A DNA stretch of 64,000 bases from Azoarcus sp. PA01 (GCA_001274695.2 LARU01000001.1:169749-233748); one strand, 5' to 3'. Numbered from the stretch's first letter, positions 37,082-46,579 are shown. Numbers and translations: made by a program. The notes: generated by a model not told the origin, from the sequence alone.

Positions 37082-39013
37082 TCAAGGAGTCGATTTTCCG
37101 TGAGAGTCGTCCACACCTGAACGGACACGTATCGCCATCCATGCTCCGAATACTGCGGCAATTCCCCCAGCTACCTGCACCTTAGGCGAGGGAGCCAACA
37201 GCCCAAGTCCCGCGACCAGGAAACACAAGCGCTGCACAATGTCGAGCGACCGTTTCCAGAAACCTTCGGCAGCCAGACACAGACAGACGACGGCAAGGAT
37301 CACCGCCAGACAGGCAAATGCAATCTGCAGCGGCGTCCCCGAGAGGAGAATGCCGTCGTTATACACGAAGGCAAAAGGAACGACGAACGCGATCATCGCC
37401 ATTCTCACCGCCGCCAGTCCGACGGCAAGAGGGTTGGCGAGCGCGATCGGGGCAGCGGCAAACGCGGCAACGGCGATCGGCGGTGTCATCGCCGACAGGC
37501 TAGCGTAATAGACAAGAAACAGATGCGCAGCGATCAGCGAAACGCCCAGCTTCGTGAGCGCCGGCGCGACCAGCACCGCGGCGAGGATGTACACGCTGGG
37601 GGTCGGCATCCCCATGCCCAGCACCAGCGTGATGACTGCGGCGACCACCAGCGACAAAAACAGATCCGTGCCGGCAAGGAGGAAGATGAGTTCGGTCACC
37701 TTTGCGCCGAGTCCGGTCATCGACAGCCCGCCGACGACCAGTCCCGCAGCCGCACAGGCGGCGACGACCGGCACAACTCGCAACGTCGCTTCCGCGAGAA
37801 TCTCATAGAACGCCTTGAAACTGAGACGGGTCTCGCGCTTGTACATCGCCACCGCGATCACTGCGAGGGTGCCGAATGCGGCGACGAAATTGGGGGAGTA
37901 GCCTATCAGCAGCGCCACCACTAGAGCGATCAATGGGACCAGGAACATCCCTCCTCGTCGCATCGTATCGCCGAAGGCCGGCACGTTGTCGAGACCGGCG
38001 ATTCCCAGCTTGAGGGAATTGAGGTGCACCTGCAGATAAACGCAGAAATAGTAGAGAAATGCCGGGATGATCGCTGCGACGGCGATATCGGTGTAAGGGA
38101 TGCCCGTGAACTCGGCCATGATGAAAGCAGCCGAACCCATGACGGGGGGCAGGATGCTGCCGCCGGTGGAGGCGGCGACCTCGATTCCGCCGGCAAGGGC
38201 GCCCGTGTAGCCCAGCTTCTTCATCATCGGAATCGTGATCGAACCGGTGGTGACCACATCGGCCGTGGGACTTCCGGAAATGGTCCCATAAAGCCCCGAC
38301 GACACCACCGCGATCTTCGCCGGCCCTCCGGGACTCTTGCCGCTCACGGCTGAAGCGGCATCGAAGAAGAAATCGCCGCCTCCCGTGCGCGACAGAAAGG
38401 TTCCGAACAGGCCGAACAGAAAGACATAAGTCAACGCAACTCTGATCGGCGCACCAAAGATGCCGTCGGTCGTGAAGGCAAGGATATCGAGAAAGTGGAG
38501 ATAGTCGATCGAACCGTGGCCAAGCACTCCGGGCAATCGGTCGCCCCACAGATTGTAGCCAAGGAACACCAGCACGATCGTCGTCAGTCCCGGGCCGACC
38601 GTGCGTCGCGTCGCTTCGAGAGTGATGAGCAGCAGCCCGCTTCCGCAAATAATGTCCCACAAAGTCAGCTCGTCGAGGAGCGTGATCCGAGTCACGATGC
38701 GCTCATTGTGAAACCAGAAATAAGCGGAAATTCCAATGCTCGCCGCTGAGAACAGCAGATCGCATACCGGAACCCGCTCCCGGCTCGAGGCTGCAGTCGC
38801 CCCGGTCGTCAGGAAGACCAATGCCAGCATCAAGCCAAGGAATACGATGGTCATTGCATAGATCTGGACAATCTGGATCGTCGTCACCCAGACGATGCCC
38901 AGCGCGATCAGGGCCGCAAAGGGTTTCAGAAGTTGACCGGCCCAACTAGCGGGATCTCGGCGCGCACCGGTCGTGAAAAACTTGTTAAAGAAATCGAGGC
39001 TCATACTGGACAT
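37082..39013 (-). CDS. TRAP transporter fused permease (4TM/12TM, TAXI type)
   Basis: This ~643-residue protein with many membrane segments combines a DctQ-like N-terminal half (LIALGIVWVTTIQIVQIYAMTIVFLGL) and a DctM-like C-terminal half (SGKSPGGPAKIAVVSSGLYGTISGSPTADVVTTGSITIPMMKKLGY, MGMPTPSVYILAAVLVAPAL). This is the fused form that partners TAXI-family binding proteins. ATG 39013 has GGAGA upstream. With the TAXI protein it should import the aromatic acid, here probably o-phthalate, using the sodium gradient. A perfect palindrome CCATTC-ATATG-GAATGG lies at 39049-39065 upstream. Confidence 0.85.
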   Translation of the reverse strand: MSSMSLDFFNKFFTTGARRDPASWAGQLLKPFAALIALGIVWVTTIQIVQIYAMTIVFLGLMLALVFLTTGATAASSRERVPVCDLLFSAASIGISAYFWFHNERIVTRITLLDELTLWDIICGSGLLLITLEATRRTVGPGLTTIVLVFLGYNLWGDRLPGVLGHGSIDYLHFLDILAFTTDGIFGAPIRVALTYVFLFGLFGTFLSRTGGGDFFFDAASAVSGKSPGGPAKIAVVSSGLYGTISGSPTADVVTTGSITIPMMKKLGYTGALAGGIEVAASTGGSILPPVMGSAAFIMAEFTGIPYTDIAVAAIIPAFLYYFCVYLQVHLNSLKLGIAGLDNVPAFGDTMRRGGMFLVPLIALVVALLIGYSPNFVAAFGTLAVIAVAMYKRETRLSFKAFYEILAEATLRVVPVVAACAAAGLVVGGLSMTGLGAKVTELIFLLAGTDLFLSLVVAAVITLVLGMGMPTPSVYILAAVLVAPALTKLGVSLIAAHLFLVYYASLSAMTPPIAVAAFAAAPIALANPLAVGLAAVRMAMIAFVVPFAFVYNDGILLSGTPLQIAFACLAVILAVVCLCLAAEGFWKRSLDIVQRLCFLVAGLGLLAPSPKVQVAGGIAAVFGAWMAIRVRSGVDDSHGKSTP

Positions 39014-39248
39014 GCTCGGTTCTCCCCAATGCCAGGAGCGTCTGCAGGCCATTCATATGGAATGGATCTCCGGTCGCGCGTCGAAGATGAACGAACGCTC
39101 GAGAGGTATAAACCGGAGCTGCACGCAGCGACGATCAGACGGATCTATTCGGACCCGCCCAAGAGCAATCAATGACCTTGCCGCAATTCATCTCGACAAG
39201 GACCGGAGCGCGGTGAAATTTATCCACCGCGGCTCTGATTGGTCATAT

Positions 39249-40229
39249 CTATTTCAGTAGTCCAGCTTCACGGTAGTAAGCTTCTGCCCCCTTGTGGTAG
39301 GGGACGATTTTCTGGTTCGTGAGGAACTCGGGAGTTATGGCTTTCAGGCTGCCATGCGCTTCCTGAAGTTTTTCAATGTGCTTGTGCAAGGCTTCCGCCA
39401 GATCATGGGCGACTTTGTCGTCCATCTTGTCATTCACCACCAATATCGCGCTGAGTGCAACGGTCGGGACATCGGCGGGTTGCCAAGAATAGCTTCCCGC
39501 CTTCACGACAAACGGGGCGACACTCAGCTCCTGGGATACTTTTTTGATGACGCTGTCCGACACTGGGAGCAGAACGAGTTCGACCGCGTCGCCGGCCTGG
39601 ACGATGAAACTCGTTCGCACGAACACGCCATTCGTGAACATGTCGATCCGCTTGTCCTTCATCAGATCGCCCTGTTCGTCCGATGCCGCATAGATGACAT
39701 CGCCGCCCCATTTCTTGATGTCGTCCAGGCTCACGCCGATCGCCCTGAACATCTCGACTGCGACATATTCGGTGATATTGCCCCGTTTGTTGAAAGCCAC
39801 CCTGATCGGCGGTTTCTTCACCGCAATATCGTCAAAAGTTCGGATCCCGTATTCCTCAGCAAATGCCTTCGTGATGACCATCTGCATTGGCGCCCAGTCA
39901 TACAGCAGCGCGATTGCACGCAAATTGGTGATAGGTTTCCTGAAAGGTTTGGCGCCGAGGGTGGCAATATGAAGTTCGGCGTCGTGCGCGATTCCCAATT
40001 CGACTTTTCCCTGATCGAGAAGGGCAATATTAGCGAGTCCTCCGCCCGACGTCTGATATGTGATCGTCGATCCAGGAAAGGCGTCTTTCACGGCTCCGTC
40101 GATGCCTACCCCGATCATCGTCCACAACCCGCTCGGGCTCGCCCCGGAGAGAGTCATCTTGTAGGATTCCGCCGCTGCACCGAGGCTTAAGAATGCAATG
40201 GCAAGTCCACAAACGATGTTTCGTAACAT
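39249..40229 (-). CDS. TAXI-family TRAP transporter solute-binding protein
   Basis: This 326-residue protein has a signal peptide (MLRNIVCGLAIAFLSLGAAAES) and the TAXI family pattern: LSGASPSGLWTMIGVGIDGAVKDAFPGSTITYQTSGGGLANIALLDQGKVELGIAH. AAGGAGGAG lies before ATG 40229. It is the periplasmic receptor for the fused TRAP permease gene that follows after ~235 bp. Anaerobic phthalate clusters carry TRAP transporters of this type. The ligand is inferred from the decarboxylase and CoA-transferase genes. Confidence 0.88.
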   Translation of the reverse strand: MLRNIVCGLAIAFLSLGAAAESYKMTLSGASPSGLWTMIGVGIDGAVKDAFPGSTITYQTSGGGLANIALLDQGKVELGIAHDAELHIATLGAKPFRKPITNLRAIALLYDWAPMQMVITKAFAEEYGIRTFDDIAVKKPPIRVAFNKRGNITEYVAVEMFRAIGVSLDDIKKWGGDVIYAASDEQGDLMKDKRIDMFTNGVFVRTSFIVQAGDAVELVLLPVSDSVIKKVSQELSVAPFVVKAGSYSWQPADVPTVALSAILVVNDKMDDKVAHDLAEALHKHIEKLQEAHGSLKAITPEFLTNQKIVPYHKGAEAYYREAGLLK

Positions 40230-40538
40230 GAGTGTCTCCTCCTTAGTAATGATTACCAACAACGTCGGAGTGAGGTCCCAGCCAAGGACTTATAAATTGT
40301 TTTCCTACGAGCAGTTCGGCTTCTTATGTTCAGATTATCATTGCAGTTTCCCCGCAACAAGGACGCGCGGCGCGTCGGATCCAATTAAACGTCCACCACT
40401 CGGACGCTCGATCCATCAGGGAAATTTTCATCTCGACTCGACGCCTGATAAGCGAAACTGACGCGCGAGCACTGGAGATTCGGCCCTTTCGCGAACCCTG
40501 ACCGCGGACGTGATGATCGGCGCGCAACGAGCAGAGCG
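40230..40538. other. Intergenic region between the CoA-transferase and TAXI genes; no gene seen
   Basis: About 310 bp with no credible reading frame and somewhat lower G+C than its neighbours. It probably holds a promoter for the transporter genes. No copy of the TCCATATT-type palindrome and no clear terminator were found. Confidence 0.4.
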
Positions 40539-41759
40539 TCACTGGAACGCTCCTTCGATCTGATAGTCCGCATACTCGACGTCGGTCATGGCAAGAAATT
40601 CGCGGAACACGAGTTCGTTGTCCTGGCCGAGACAAGGCGCTGCGGCCATCACATCGCCGGGCGTGGCCGAAAGATCGAATGCCGAGAAATAACACGCGAC
40701 ATCCCCGATTTCGCCGTGCAGACGGCGGCGCCAGATCCGGCGGTAGGCGAGCTGCGGATCCCGGAAAAGATCGGCGATCGTGTTGACCGGGTAGGCGTGA
40801 ACCTGCGCTGCCTGGAACCGAACGGCAGCCTCCTCGGCGTCCTGCGTGACCAGACACGAGGAAATGATTGCATCGAGCTCCGCAATATTTGCCTTGCGCG
40901 CCGCCAGCGTCGCGAAACGTGGATGGGCCGGCAAATCGGGGCGCATCAGTGCTGCGGCGAGGCGCGCGAACTCCTCGTCAGACCAGCACGAAAGCGCGAG
41001 CCAGGTGCCGCCGCTGCATTGGTAGGCGTCGTGCGGCGCCGCGCCGGGGTCGGTGTTGTTCGCCCGTTCCGCCACGCGTCCGTGGGTGTGGTAATCGAGC
41101 AGCGCGCCGGCGACAAACATCAGTCCGCTTTCGTACTGCGCCAGATCGATCCACGCCCCTTGGCCTATCCTCCGCTGACGATCGAGTGCCGCAAGGACCG
41201 CGCTGGCCCCGAGTGTCGAGGCGATGAAGTCGATATACGGCCCGTACAGCAGCATCGGCGGCCCGTCGGGATCACCGGTCAGGCCACAGAAGCCGGCAAG
41301 CGCCGACAGCTGCGAGCCGAAGCCGGGCGTCTGCGCGCGCGGGCCGGTTTGCCCCATGTTGCAGCTCGAGATCATGACGATGCCCGGATTCAGTTGGCGG
41401 GCCGTCTCGTAGCCAAGGCCGAGGCGCGACATGACGTCGGGGCGCATGTTCTCGATGACGACGTCGGCCCACGTGATCAGTCGCTGCGCCACCTCGACTC
41501 CGGCGGGAGTCTTCAGGTCCAGCGTCACGTCATATTTGGAGTCGTTGAAGATCGCGAAGCATCCGCTCCGATCCGGTCCGGGGCGGCCATCCTTGTAGGG
41601 CGGGTACTCGTTGCGGAACCCGTCGGGACGCTGATGGGATTCGACGTGTACGACCGTTGCGCCGAAGGTCGCGAGCATCTTGCCGATATGCGGCCCGGCA
41701 GCATACGCGCCGAATTCCGCCACTTTCACACCCGACAGGGCTTGAGAGATCGCGCTCAT
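40539..41759 (-). CDS. Class III (CaiB/BaiF) CoA-transferase, probable succinyl-CoA:o-phthalate CoA-transferase subunit
   Basis: This 406-residue CaiB/BaiF protein begins ISQALSGVKVAEFGAYAAGPHIGKMLATFGATVVHVES, with NMRPDVMSRLGLGYE and GAWIDLAQYESGL. The last corresponds to the family's catalytic-acid region and has Glu where formyl-CoA transferase has Asp. It overlaps the partner subunit gene by 4 bp (ATGA). In Aromatoleum/Azoarcus/Thauera two such subunits transfer CoA from succinyl-CoA to o-phthalate (named SptAB or PhtSaSb). Substrate assignment rests on the adjacent UbiD/UbiX pair and transporter. Confidence 0.82.
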   Translation of the reverse strand: MSAISQALSGVKVAEFGAYAAGPHIGKMLATFGATVVHVESHQRPDGFRNEYPPYKDGRPGPDRSGCFAIFNDSKYDVTLDLKTPAGVEVAQRLITWADVVIENMRPDVMSRLGLGYETARQLNPGIVMISSCNMGQTGPRAQTPGFGSQLSALAGFCGLTGDPDGPPMLLYGPYIDFIASTLGASAVLAALDRQRRIGQGAWIDLAQYESGLMFVAGALLDYHTHGRVAERANNTDPGAAPHDAYQCSGGTWLALSCWSDEEFARLAAALMRPDLPAHPRFATLAARKANIAELDAIISSCLVTQDAEEAAVRFQAAQVHAYPVNTIADLFRDPQLAYRRIWRRRLHGEIGDVACYFSAFDLSATPGDVMAAAPCLGQDNELVFREFLAMTDVEYADYQIEGAFQ

Positions 41760-42945
41760 ACGAATTGCCCCTCCTCTGCCGTATCGACAGCTTCGCCTGC
41801 GGCGGCGCCGAGGCCGAGTTCGGCCAGCAATGCGTTCAGATCGATTTCCGAACCCGGCGCATGGCGAAGCGGCGCACGTAGCTGGTCGATAATCGCAAAA
41901 CTGCCGCAATGCCGCTGCGGCTCGCCGTTCGGCGTCTTCAGGTCGTGCCAGAATTCCCGGGCCGCCAGTTGCGGGTCGTCGGCAATGTCCCGCATCGTCG
42001 ACACGGGATAGCCGAGCATCTCGCGGCAGCTCGCCTGGTCGAGGAATTCCCGCTTTGTGAGTCGGAGAAAGAAGGCGGCGATCGGCCGCTCCAGCCCGTC
42101 GACCTCTTCCTGCGTCGCAAGCCTCGGATCGAATCGTTTCCAGTCGATTTGCGCGAGATCCCCGAGTTCGGCGCCGCACTCGCGCATCCACGCGACCAGC
42201 TGCGCGTTCGTGCGCCGCCCGGCCGGGCCGCCGTAGAGCACGAAATTCAGATAGCCGTCCGCACAGGGCCAGAAGGCGCGATAGCGTGCCCCCTTGATCG
42301 AACGACCGGTGACGTAGGCGCCGGCGCGGGTCGGAACGCTGCCTTCCATGTCCCAGAACGCCGGCGCGTGCGACAGCGCAAGGATCACTGCCGCCTGTCC
42401 CGACACGTCCACATGCTGCCCCTCCCCTGTCGTTGTGCGATGAAGGAGGGCCGTCAGCGCGCCGACGGCCGCCTGCGCGCCCGCCCAGCAGTACGACTGG
42501 GGCACCGTCACGCGCTTGGGCGCATCGTCGGGCTCGCCCGCAAGCGACATCGCGCCGCCCGCGGCCATTAACTCGAGGTCGGACGCGAGCCAGTCCGAGC
42601 GCGGACCGGTCGAGCCGAACGGCGTGACCGATACGTGGATCAGTCTTCGGTTGAGGTTGCGCAGCCGGGTCGGATCCAAGCACCGGGCGCGCTCGCCCGG
42701 CGTTGCCGATTCGATCAGGATGTCGATGCCGCCTATCAGCCGATCGAAGCCCGACCGGCCTTCGGGCGTTTCGAGATCGAGACGCAGCAGCCGCTTGTTG
42801 ACGTTGTAGGCCTGCCAGTCCGGATCGTCGATACCGGCCCCGGCGCCTCCACCTTGATCACATCGGCCCCGAGATCGGCGAGCAACCGTCCGGCGAGCCA
42901 TCCGGTGCGGTTGCTCAGATCCAGGACCCGGTATGCTTTAAGCAT
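41756..42945 (-). CDS. Class III CoA-transferase, second subunit of the probable o-phthalate CoA-transferase; frameshifted in this sequence
   Basis: The N-terminus MLKAYRVLDLSNRTGWLAGRLLADLGADVIKVEAPG starts at ATG 42945 with AAAGGAG upstream. The rest (AGIDDPDWQAYNVNKRLLRLDLETPEG to the stop at 41756) is one base out of frame. Adding one base to the four-C run at 42838-42841 (plus strand) joins them into a ~396-residue CaiB/BaiF protein. At the catalytic-acid position (GQHVDVSGQAAVILAL) it has Ala instead of Asp, so in the heteromer the partner may carry the catalytic acid; this is a by-eye alignment. Confidence 0.8.
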
Positions 42946-42974
42946 CACGGACTCCTTTGTGGTGGCAGCAGCGG

Positions 42975-44558
42975 TCAGCGTCCCGTGCGCGCCAGGGACA
43001 GCACCCAGCCTTCCATGCGCGAGCGCATCTTCCGGATGTCGCCCTCGCCGAAGAAAGCTTCCGGCTTGACCAGATCGACGCCATAGACGGGGCGGTGGAA
43101 GTCGCTCTCGTAGCCGAACGGCACCGTCGCGTCGATCCCCATGCCGCCTTCGAACTGGGTGTTCGACGCGGTCCATTGCTTGTCGCCCGAAGTCATGCGC
43201 TCGGCCGGCATGAAGGTCTGGCCACGCCCGCCCGGGATCGGGTTGAGGATGTCGGTGCGCGGATTCACGCGGGTGGTCAGACACCACATGATGTCGTCCA
43301 TCGAGTAGATATCGACGTCTTCGCTCACCGCGATCGCCAGGCGCATCCCTTGCGAGCACGACAGGATCGCGGAGAGGAAATTGCGCTGCCAGCCTTCCTC
43401 GATCTGGTTGCGCTTCTTGACCTGGATGATGCAGCCGCCCCAGTCGGTCATGCAGTACGGGATATGCACGTTCTGCACGATGCCCGGCTGCAGCCGCTCG
43501 CACAGGGCGAAGATCGCCGACTCGCGCACCGAAGTGTCGATGTTGGCGTCGTCGGCCGTGTGCACGCCGAGCGGGAAGATGATCGGCTTGCTCTCGCGCC
43601 GGCGCATCGTGATCGCGGTGACGTGGAACGTCGGTGCCTTGTACGCCTTGCCCATGTAGCCGGCCCACTCCGGATGGAAGTGGAAACGGCCCTGGACGTC
43701 GGCCGCTTCCGACTCGGCCGTCTCGTAGCGCTTGTCGCGCGGGTGCAGATAGCCTTCGAGCACGTACTCGGCGTCGGCGAGCGTGTAGGCGTCGATCGTG
43801 CGGCACTTGACGAGGCGCACCGGCGAGCCCTGGATCGCGCCGGCGATGCCGATCTCGTCGCAGCCCTTGGGCAGGATCGCGTAGTCGAAGCCCGAGCCGG
43901 CGACGAAGGTGCACGACGGGGGCACGCCGAAGCACATCGTCAGCGGGATCGGCTCGTCGTCCTTGTAGTGCTCGGTCATCACCTGCCACATGTGCGATCC
44001 GGGCGAAATCTGGAACGTGCCGACGTTGCCCCAGCGGAAGTTCATGCGGTTGTAGCCGATGTGGCTGCCGCCATCGAAGTACGGGCCGACGACGCACGAG
44101 ATGCCCGAGCCGATCGTCAGCTCGGTCTCGAGCGGCGTATGGCGGATCGCCGTCAGCCACTTGTTGACGTCGAGGTCATCGGTGATCACCTCTTCCTGCA
44201 CCGGCGCCTCGTCCTGGCCGATGATGATCGGCGCGAGCGGATGGTCGATCGCGCGTGCGACCTTCTTGACGCGGTCGAGCGAGTTCTCCCAGCCGAAGAG
44301 GCCTTCGACGACACGGATGTCGCCAAAGAGGTTCGTGATCGCGCGGGCATGGGGCATGCCTTTGACGTTGTTGAAGAGCATCGGCAGGCTGCCGTCGAAG
44401 ATCTTCTGCAGACCGGTGATCTCGAGGTCAGGATTGACTTCCTTGTCGGTCTCGACCAAGTAGCCTTGGGTGCGGAACCACTCGAGCGCTTCGCGCAGGT
44501 CCTTGACCCCGGCCCGCAGGGCCACCGCATCGATTTCTTTCGTTGCCAGATCGTTCAT
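42975..44558 (-). CDS. phtDa: UbiD-family decarboxylase, probable phthaloyl-CoA decarboxylase
   Basis: This 527-residue UbiD protein contains YNRMNFRWGNVGTFQISPGSHMWQ (prFMN/metal region), DYAILPKGCDEIGIAGAIQGSPVRLVKCRTIDAYTLADAEYVLEGYLHPRDKRYE, WGGCIIQVKKRNQIEEGW and NPIPGGRGQTFMPAERMTSGDKQWTA. GGAGG precedes ATG 44558. It lies between the UbiX-like gene and the two CoA-transferase genes. The ~60 kDa size and this neighbourhood match the prenylated-FMN-, K+- and Fe2+-dependent phthaloyl-CoA decarboxylase that makes benzoyl-CoA. Other UbiD substrates (phenylphosphate, naphthoate) are less likely because of the CoA-transferase pair. Confidence 0.85.
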   Translation of the reverse strand: MNDLATKEIDAVALRAGVKDLREALEWFRTQGYLVETDKEVNPDLEITGLQKIFDGSLPMLFNNVKGMPHARAITNLFGDIRVVEGLFGWENSLDRVKKVARAIDHPLAPIIIGQDEAPVQEEVITDDLDVNKWLTAIRHTPLETELTIGSGISCVVGPYFDGGSHIGYNRMNFRWGNVGTFQISPGSHMWQVMTEHYKDDEPIPLTMCFGVPPSCTFVAGSGFDYAILPKGCDEIGIAGAIQGSPVRLVKCRTIDAYTLADAEYVLEGYLHPRDKRYETAESEAADVQGRFHFHPEWAGYMGKAYKAPTFHVTAITMRRRESKPIIFPLGVHTADDANIDTSVRESAIFALCERLQPGIVQNVHIPYCMTDWGGCIIQVKKRNQIEEGWQRNFLSAILSCSQGMRLAIAVSEDVDIYSMDDIMWCLTTRVNPRTDILNPIPGGRGQTFMPAERMTSGDKQWTASNTQFEGGMGIDATVPFGYESDFHRPVYGVDLVKPEAFFGEGDIRKMRSRMEGWVLSLARTGR

Positions 44559-44607
44559 CGTGTTACCTCCAGGTTGCTTTACTCGGGAATTTCGGGGGTA
44601 TGTGCGA

Positions 44608-45207
44608 TTACTTCTGCGGCTGGAGATTGGCAACCTTGCGGTTGCGCATCTCCCCCTCCCAGCGCCGCGCGAACTCGGCCGGCAGGCCGAATTGATCGAG
44701 AATCCGGGCAACGACGTGATCCACGATGTCGTCGACCGTCTGCGGGTGGTTATAGAACGCCGGCATCGGCGGCATGATCGTCACGCCCATCTTCGAGAGC
44801 TTGAGCATGTTCTCGAGATGGATGTCGGAGAGCGGCATCTCGCGCGTCACGAGCACCAGGCGACGCCGCTCCTTGAGGATCACGTCGGCCGCCCGGTGCA
44901 CCAGGTGGTCGCCCGTGCCGTGCGCGATCGCCGCGAGGCTCCTCATCGAGCACGGCGCGATCACCATCCCTTCGGTCATGAACGAGCCCGACGAGATCGA
45001 CGCGCCCATGTTGCCCTCGACGTGATCGACCGCGGCGAGCGCGCGCACCTGCTTGGCCGTGTAGGGCGTCTCGTGCTCGATCGTCTGGATCGCCCACTTG
45101 CTCAGCACCAGGTGCGTCTCCACGTCGCTGCCCTGCAGCGCCTCGAGCAACCGAACCCCGAACACCACCCCCGTCGCCCCCGTGATCCCCACTATCAGTC
45201 TTTTCAT
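44608..45207 (-). CDS. phtDb: UbiX-family flavin prenyltransferase of the phthalate cluster
   Basis: This 199-residue protein starts MKRLIVGITGATGVVFGVRLLEAL (FMN phosphate loop) and contains MGASISSGSFMTEGMVIAPCSMRSLAAIAHGTGDHLVHRAADVILKERRRLVLVTREMPLS, the UbiX/Pad1 signature with the Ser/Arg/Lys/Glu residues of the prenyl-phosphate site. It makes prenylated FMN from FMN and dimethylallyl phosphate for the adjacent UbiD enzyme. ATG 45207 has AGAGG upstream. It is the first gene of the minus-strand operon, with two copies of a palindromic motif upstream. Confidence 0.87.
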   Translation of the reverse strand: MKRLIVGITGATGVVFGVRLLEALQGSDVETHLVLSKWAIQTIEHETPYTAKQVRALAAVDHVEGNMGASISSGSFMTEGMVIAPCSMRSLAAIAHGTGDHLVHRAADVILKERRRLVLVTREMPLSDIHLENMLKLSKMGVTIMPPMPAFYNHPQTVDDIVDHVVARILDQFGLPAEFARRWEGEMRNRKVANLQPQK

Positions 45208-45254
45208 ATGCCTCTCACTCAAGGAGTCAACGTATATTCAGCTCGAACCGATAA

Positions 45255-45267
45255 TCCATATTATGGA
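45255..45267. promoter_or_regulatory. Palindromic motif, putative IclR operator 1 (upstream of ubiX-like gene)
   Basis: TCCATATTATGGA is a perfect palindrome around a central T, centred 54 bp upstream of the ubiX-like start codon. It is one of four related sites found only at the promoters of this cluster. Confidence 0.6.
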
Positions 45268-45372
45268 CTTTTTAAACAACCCTGTTCGGTGCCTAAGCCG
45301 CGATATTTACGGTTTCGAAGCAACTCTAGAGAGGATCACGCAAGCAGACAATCCGTCTTTCGGACTTTTCAT

Positions 45373-45385
45373 TCCATATTTTGGA
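45373..45385. promoter_or_regulatory. Palindromic motif, putative IclR operator 2
   Basis: TCCATATTTTGGA, followed by CTGTTGTTATCAG, lies 118 bp from the first copy in the iclR-ubiX intergenic region. The flank after the motif (GGACTGTT) is shared with the idi-proximal copy. Confidence 0.55.
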
Positions 45386-45660
45386 CTGTTGTTATCAGAC
45401 CCTTTGTAGGTAAAGAAGGTGCTTCCGCTCCCGCGAAATGGGAGACGGAGTTGAATGCATAGGTGCTTTGAATTGACTCGCCGCAGCCGGTCGGGTTACG
45501 AAGCCAGGTCAATTGGACATACGCGACTGCGCAGACAAGGAACGCAAGCGCGTTCGACGTCGGCAGAACTGGCGACGCACGCGAAATCGAGGCGCAAATG
45601 AATTCCCGGATGCCACCAAGGCATCAGGTGAGCTGAGTGCTTACGCGTGTGGAGCGGGCC

Positions 45661-46449
45661 TCAAGGGTGGGCCGTGTCGCTCACGGCAGCCTCGAGATTA
45701 ATGATTTCGGCGCGAATTAGCGCGACCAGCTCCTTCTGACGCTCGTCGCTCATCCGACTGGAGATTGCCCCGATGCTGATCGCTAAAAACGGCTCGCCCG
45801 ACCGGGAGCGTATCGGCAACCCGACTGAGGTGGCGCCAGGTGTTATCCGGGCATCGTTAAGCGCGTACCCCAGTTCTCGGCACCGACTCAACAAGCGCAT
45901 CAGCGCCGGGACCGTGAGGTTGTTGTACGCCCCTAATCTCAGAGCGTTGGCGGAAACGACGTCGTCGATGGCCTGATCCGGCAAGGACATCAGCAACGCC
46001 AGCCCCCCCGCCCCCACGCCCAGAGGCCGTCGAGTGCCGATGTCGAGAGTGAGCGTTCTGATCGGAAAGGAACCCTCGGCGCGATCTATGCATACCGTAT
46101 CAAAGCCGCTTCGTATCGTGAGGAATACCGTGTCGCCGGTCTTTTCGGCGAGTCTCACGAGGACCGGCCGACAAATGTCGCGCAGATTGAAGCTCGATGA
46201 GGCAGCAAGTCCAAGCTCGAAAGCCAGGTGCCCAAGAAAATAGCGGCGCGTCTGCGGATCCTGCTTGACCAAGCCTTCGACGATCAGACATTTCAATATC
46301 CGATGGGCAGTGGGTCGCTCAAGTCTCGAGTGGGACGAGATATCCACAAGGCGCAACCCCGTGCTATTGCGTGAAGCGAGGATCCGCAAGACGTGCGCGG
46401 CGCGCTGGATACTTTGTGTTCCTGCACCGGGGCCATTGCTGTCGCTCAT
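45661..46449 (-). CDS. IclR-family transcriptional regulator of the phthalate cluster
   Basis: This 262-residue protein has an N-terminal winged HTH (QSIQRAAHVLRILASRNSTGLRLVDISSHSRLERPTAHRILKCLIVEGLV) and a C-terminal IclR effector domain (PTGATSVGLP-like ITPGATSVGLPIRSRSGEPFLAISIG). The start at 46449 is chosen because AGGGAA lies upstream and similarity begins just after; an upstream in-frame start at 46512 is possible. It lies between the decarboxylase operon and the divergent idi gene. IclR regulators often bind the aromatic acid or its CoA ester. One motif copy lies just upstream of its own start, suggesting autoregulation. Confidence 0.85.
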   Translation of the reverse strand: MSDSNGPGAGTQSIQRAAHVLRILASRNSTGLRLVDISSHSRLERPTAHRILKCLIVEGLVKQDPQTRRYFLGHLAFELGLAASSSFNLRDICRPVLVRLAEKTGDTVFLTIRSGFDTVCIDRAEGSFPIRTLTLDIGTRRPLGVGAGGLALLMSLPDQAIDDVVSANALRLGAYNNLTVPALMRLLSRCRELGYALNDARITPGATSVGLPIRSRSGEPFLAISIGAISSRMSDERQKELVALIRAEIINLEAAVSDTAHP

Positions 46450-46471
46450 GCGGAAGCTTCCCTTACATAAG

Positions 46472-46484
46472 TCCATGTTCTGGA
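46472..46484. promoter_or_regulatory. Palindromic motif, putative IclR operator 3 (upstream of iclR)
   Basis: TCCATGTTCTGGA keeps the outer TCCA...TGGA arms and TT core of the first two copies, centred 29 bp upstream of the iclR start codon. Confidence 0.5.
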
Positions 46485-46579
46485 ATTTTATCGGCCACTT
46501 TCGCCTTGTCAATGCTCAGTTCAAGGATTAGATTTATTGACACGCAGGGTTCTATTGGCAGTATCAGTACTGGAAATAG

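Noticed and set aside
40539..42945. Reading the CoA-transferase pair as benzylsuccinate (BbsEF) genes of toluene degradation
   Set aside because: No benzylsuccinate synthase or beta-oxidation genes are present; the neighbours are UbiD/UbiX and a TRAP importer, which fit phthalate.
42957..44777. A 606-codon plus-strand frame opposite the UbiD gene
   Set aside because: Antisense shadow; the UbiD motifs are on the minus strand with a good RBS.
42975..45207. Phenylphosphate carboxylase or ubiquinone biosynthesis as the role of the UbiD/UbiX pair
   Set aside because: There are no phenylphosphate synthase or other pps genes, and a ubiquinone role would not explain the CoA-transferases, transporter and IclR regulator.
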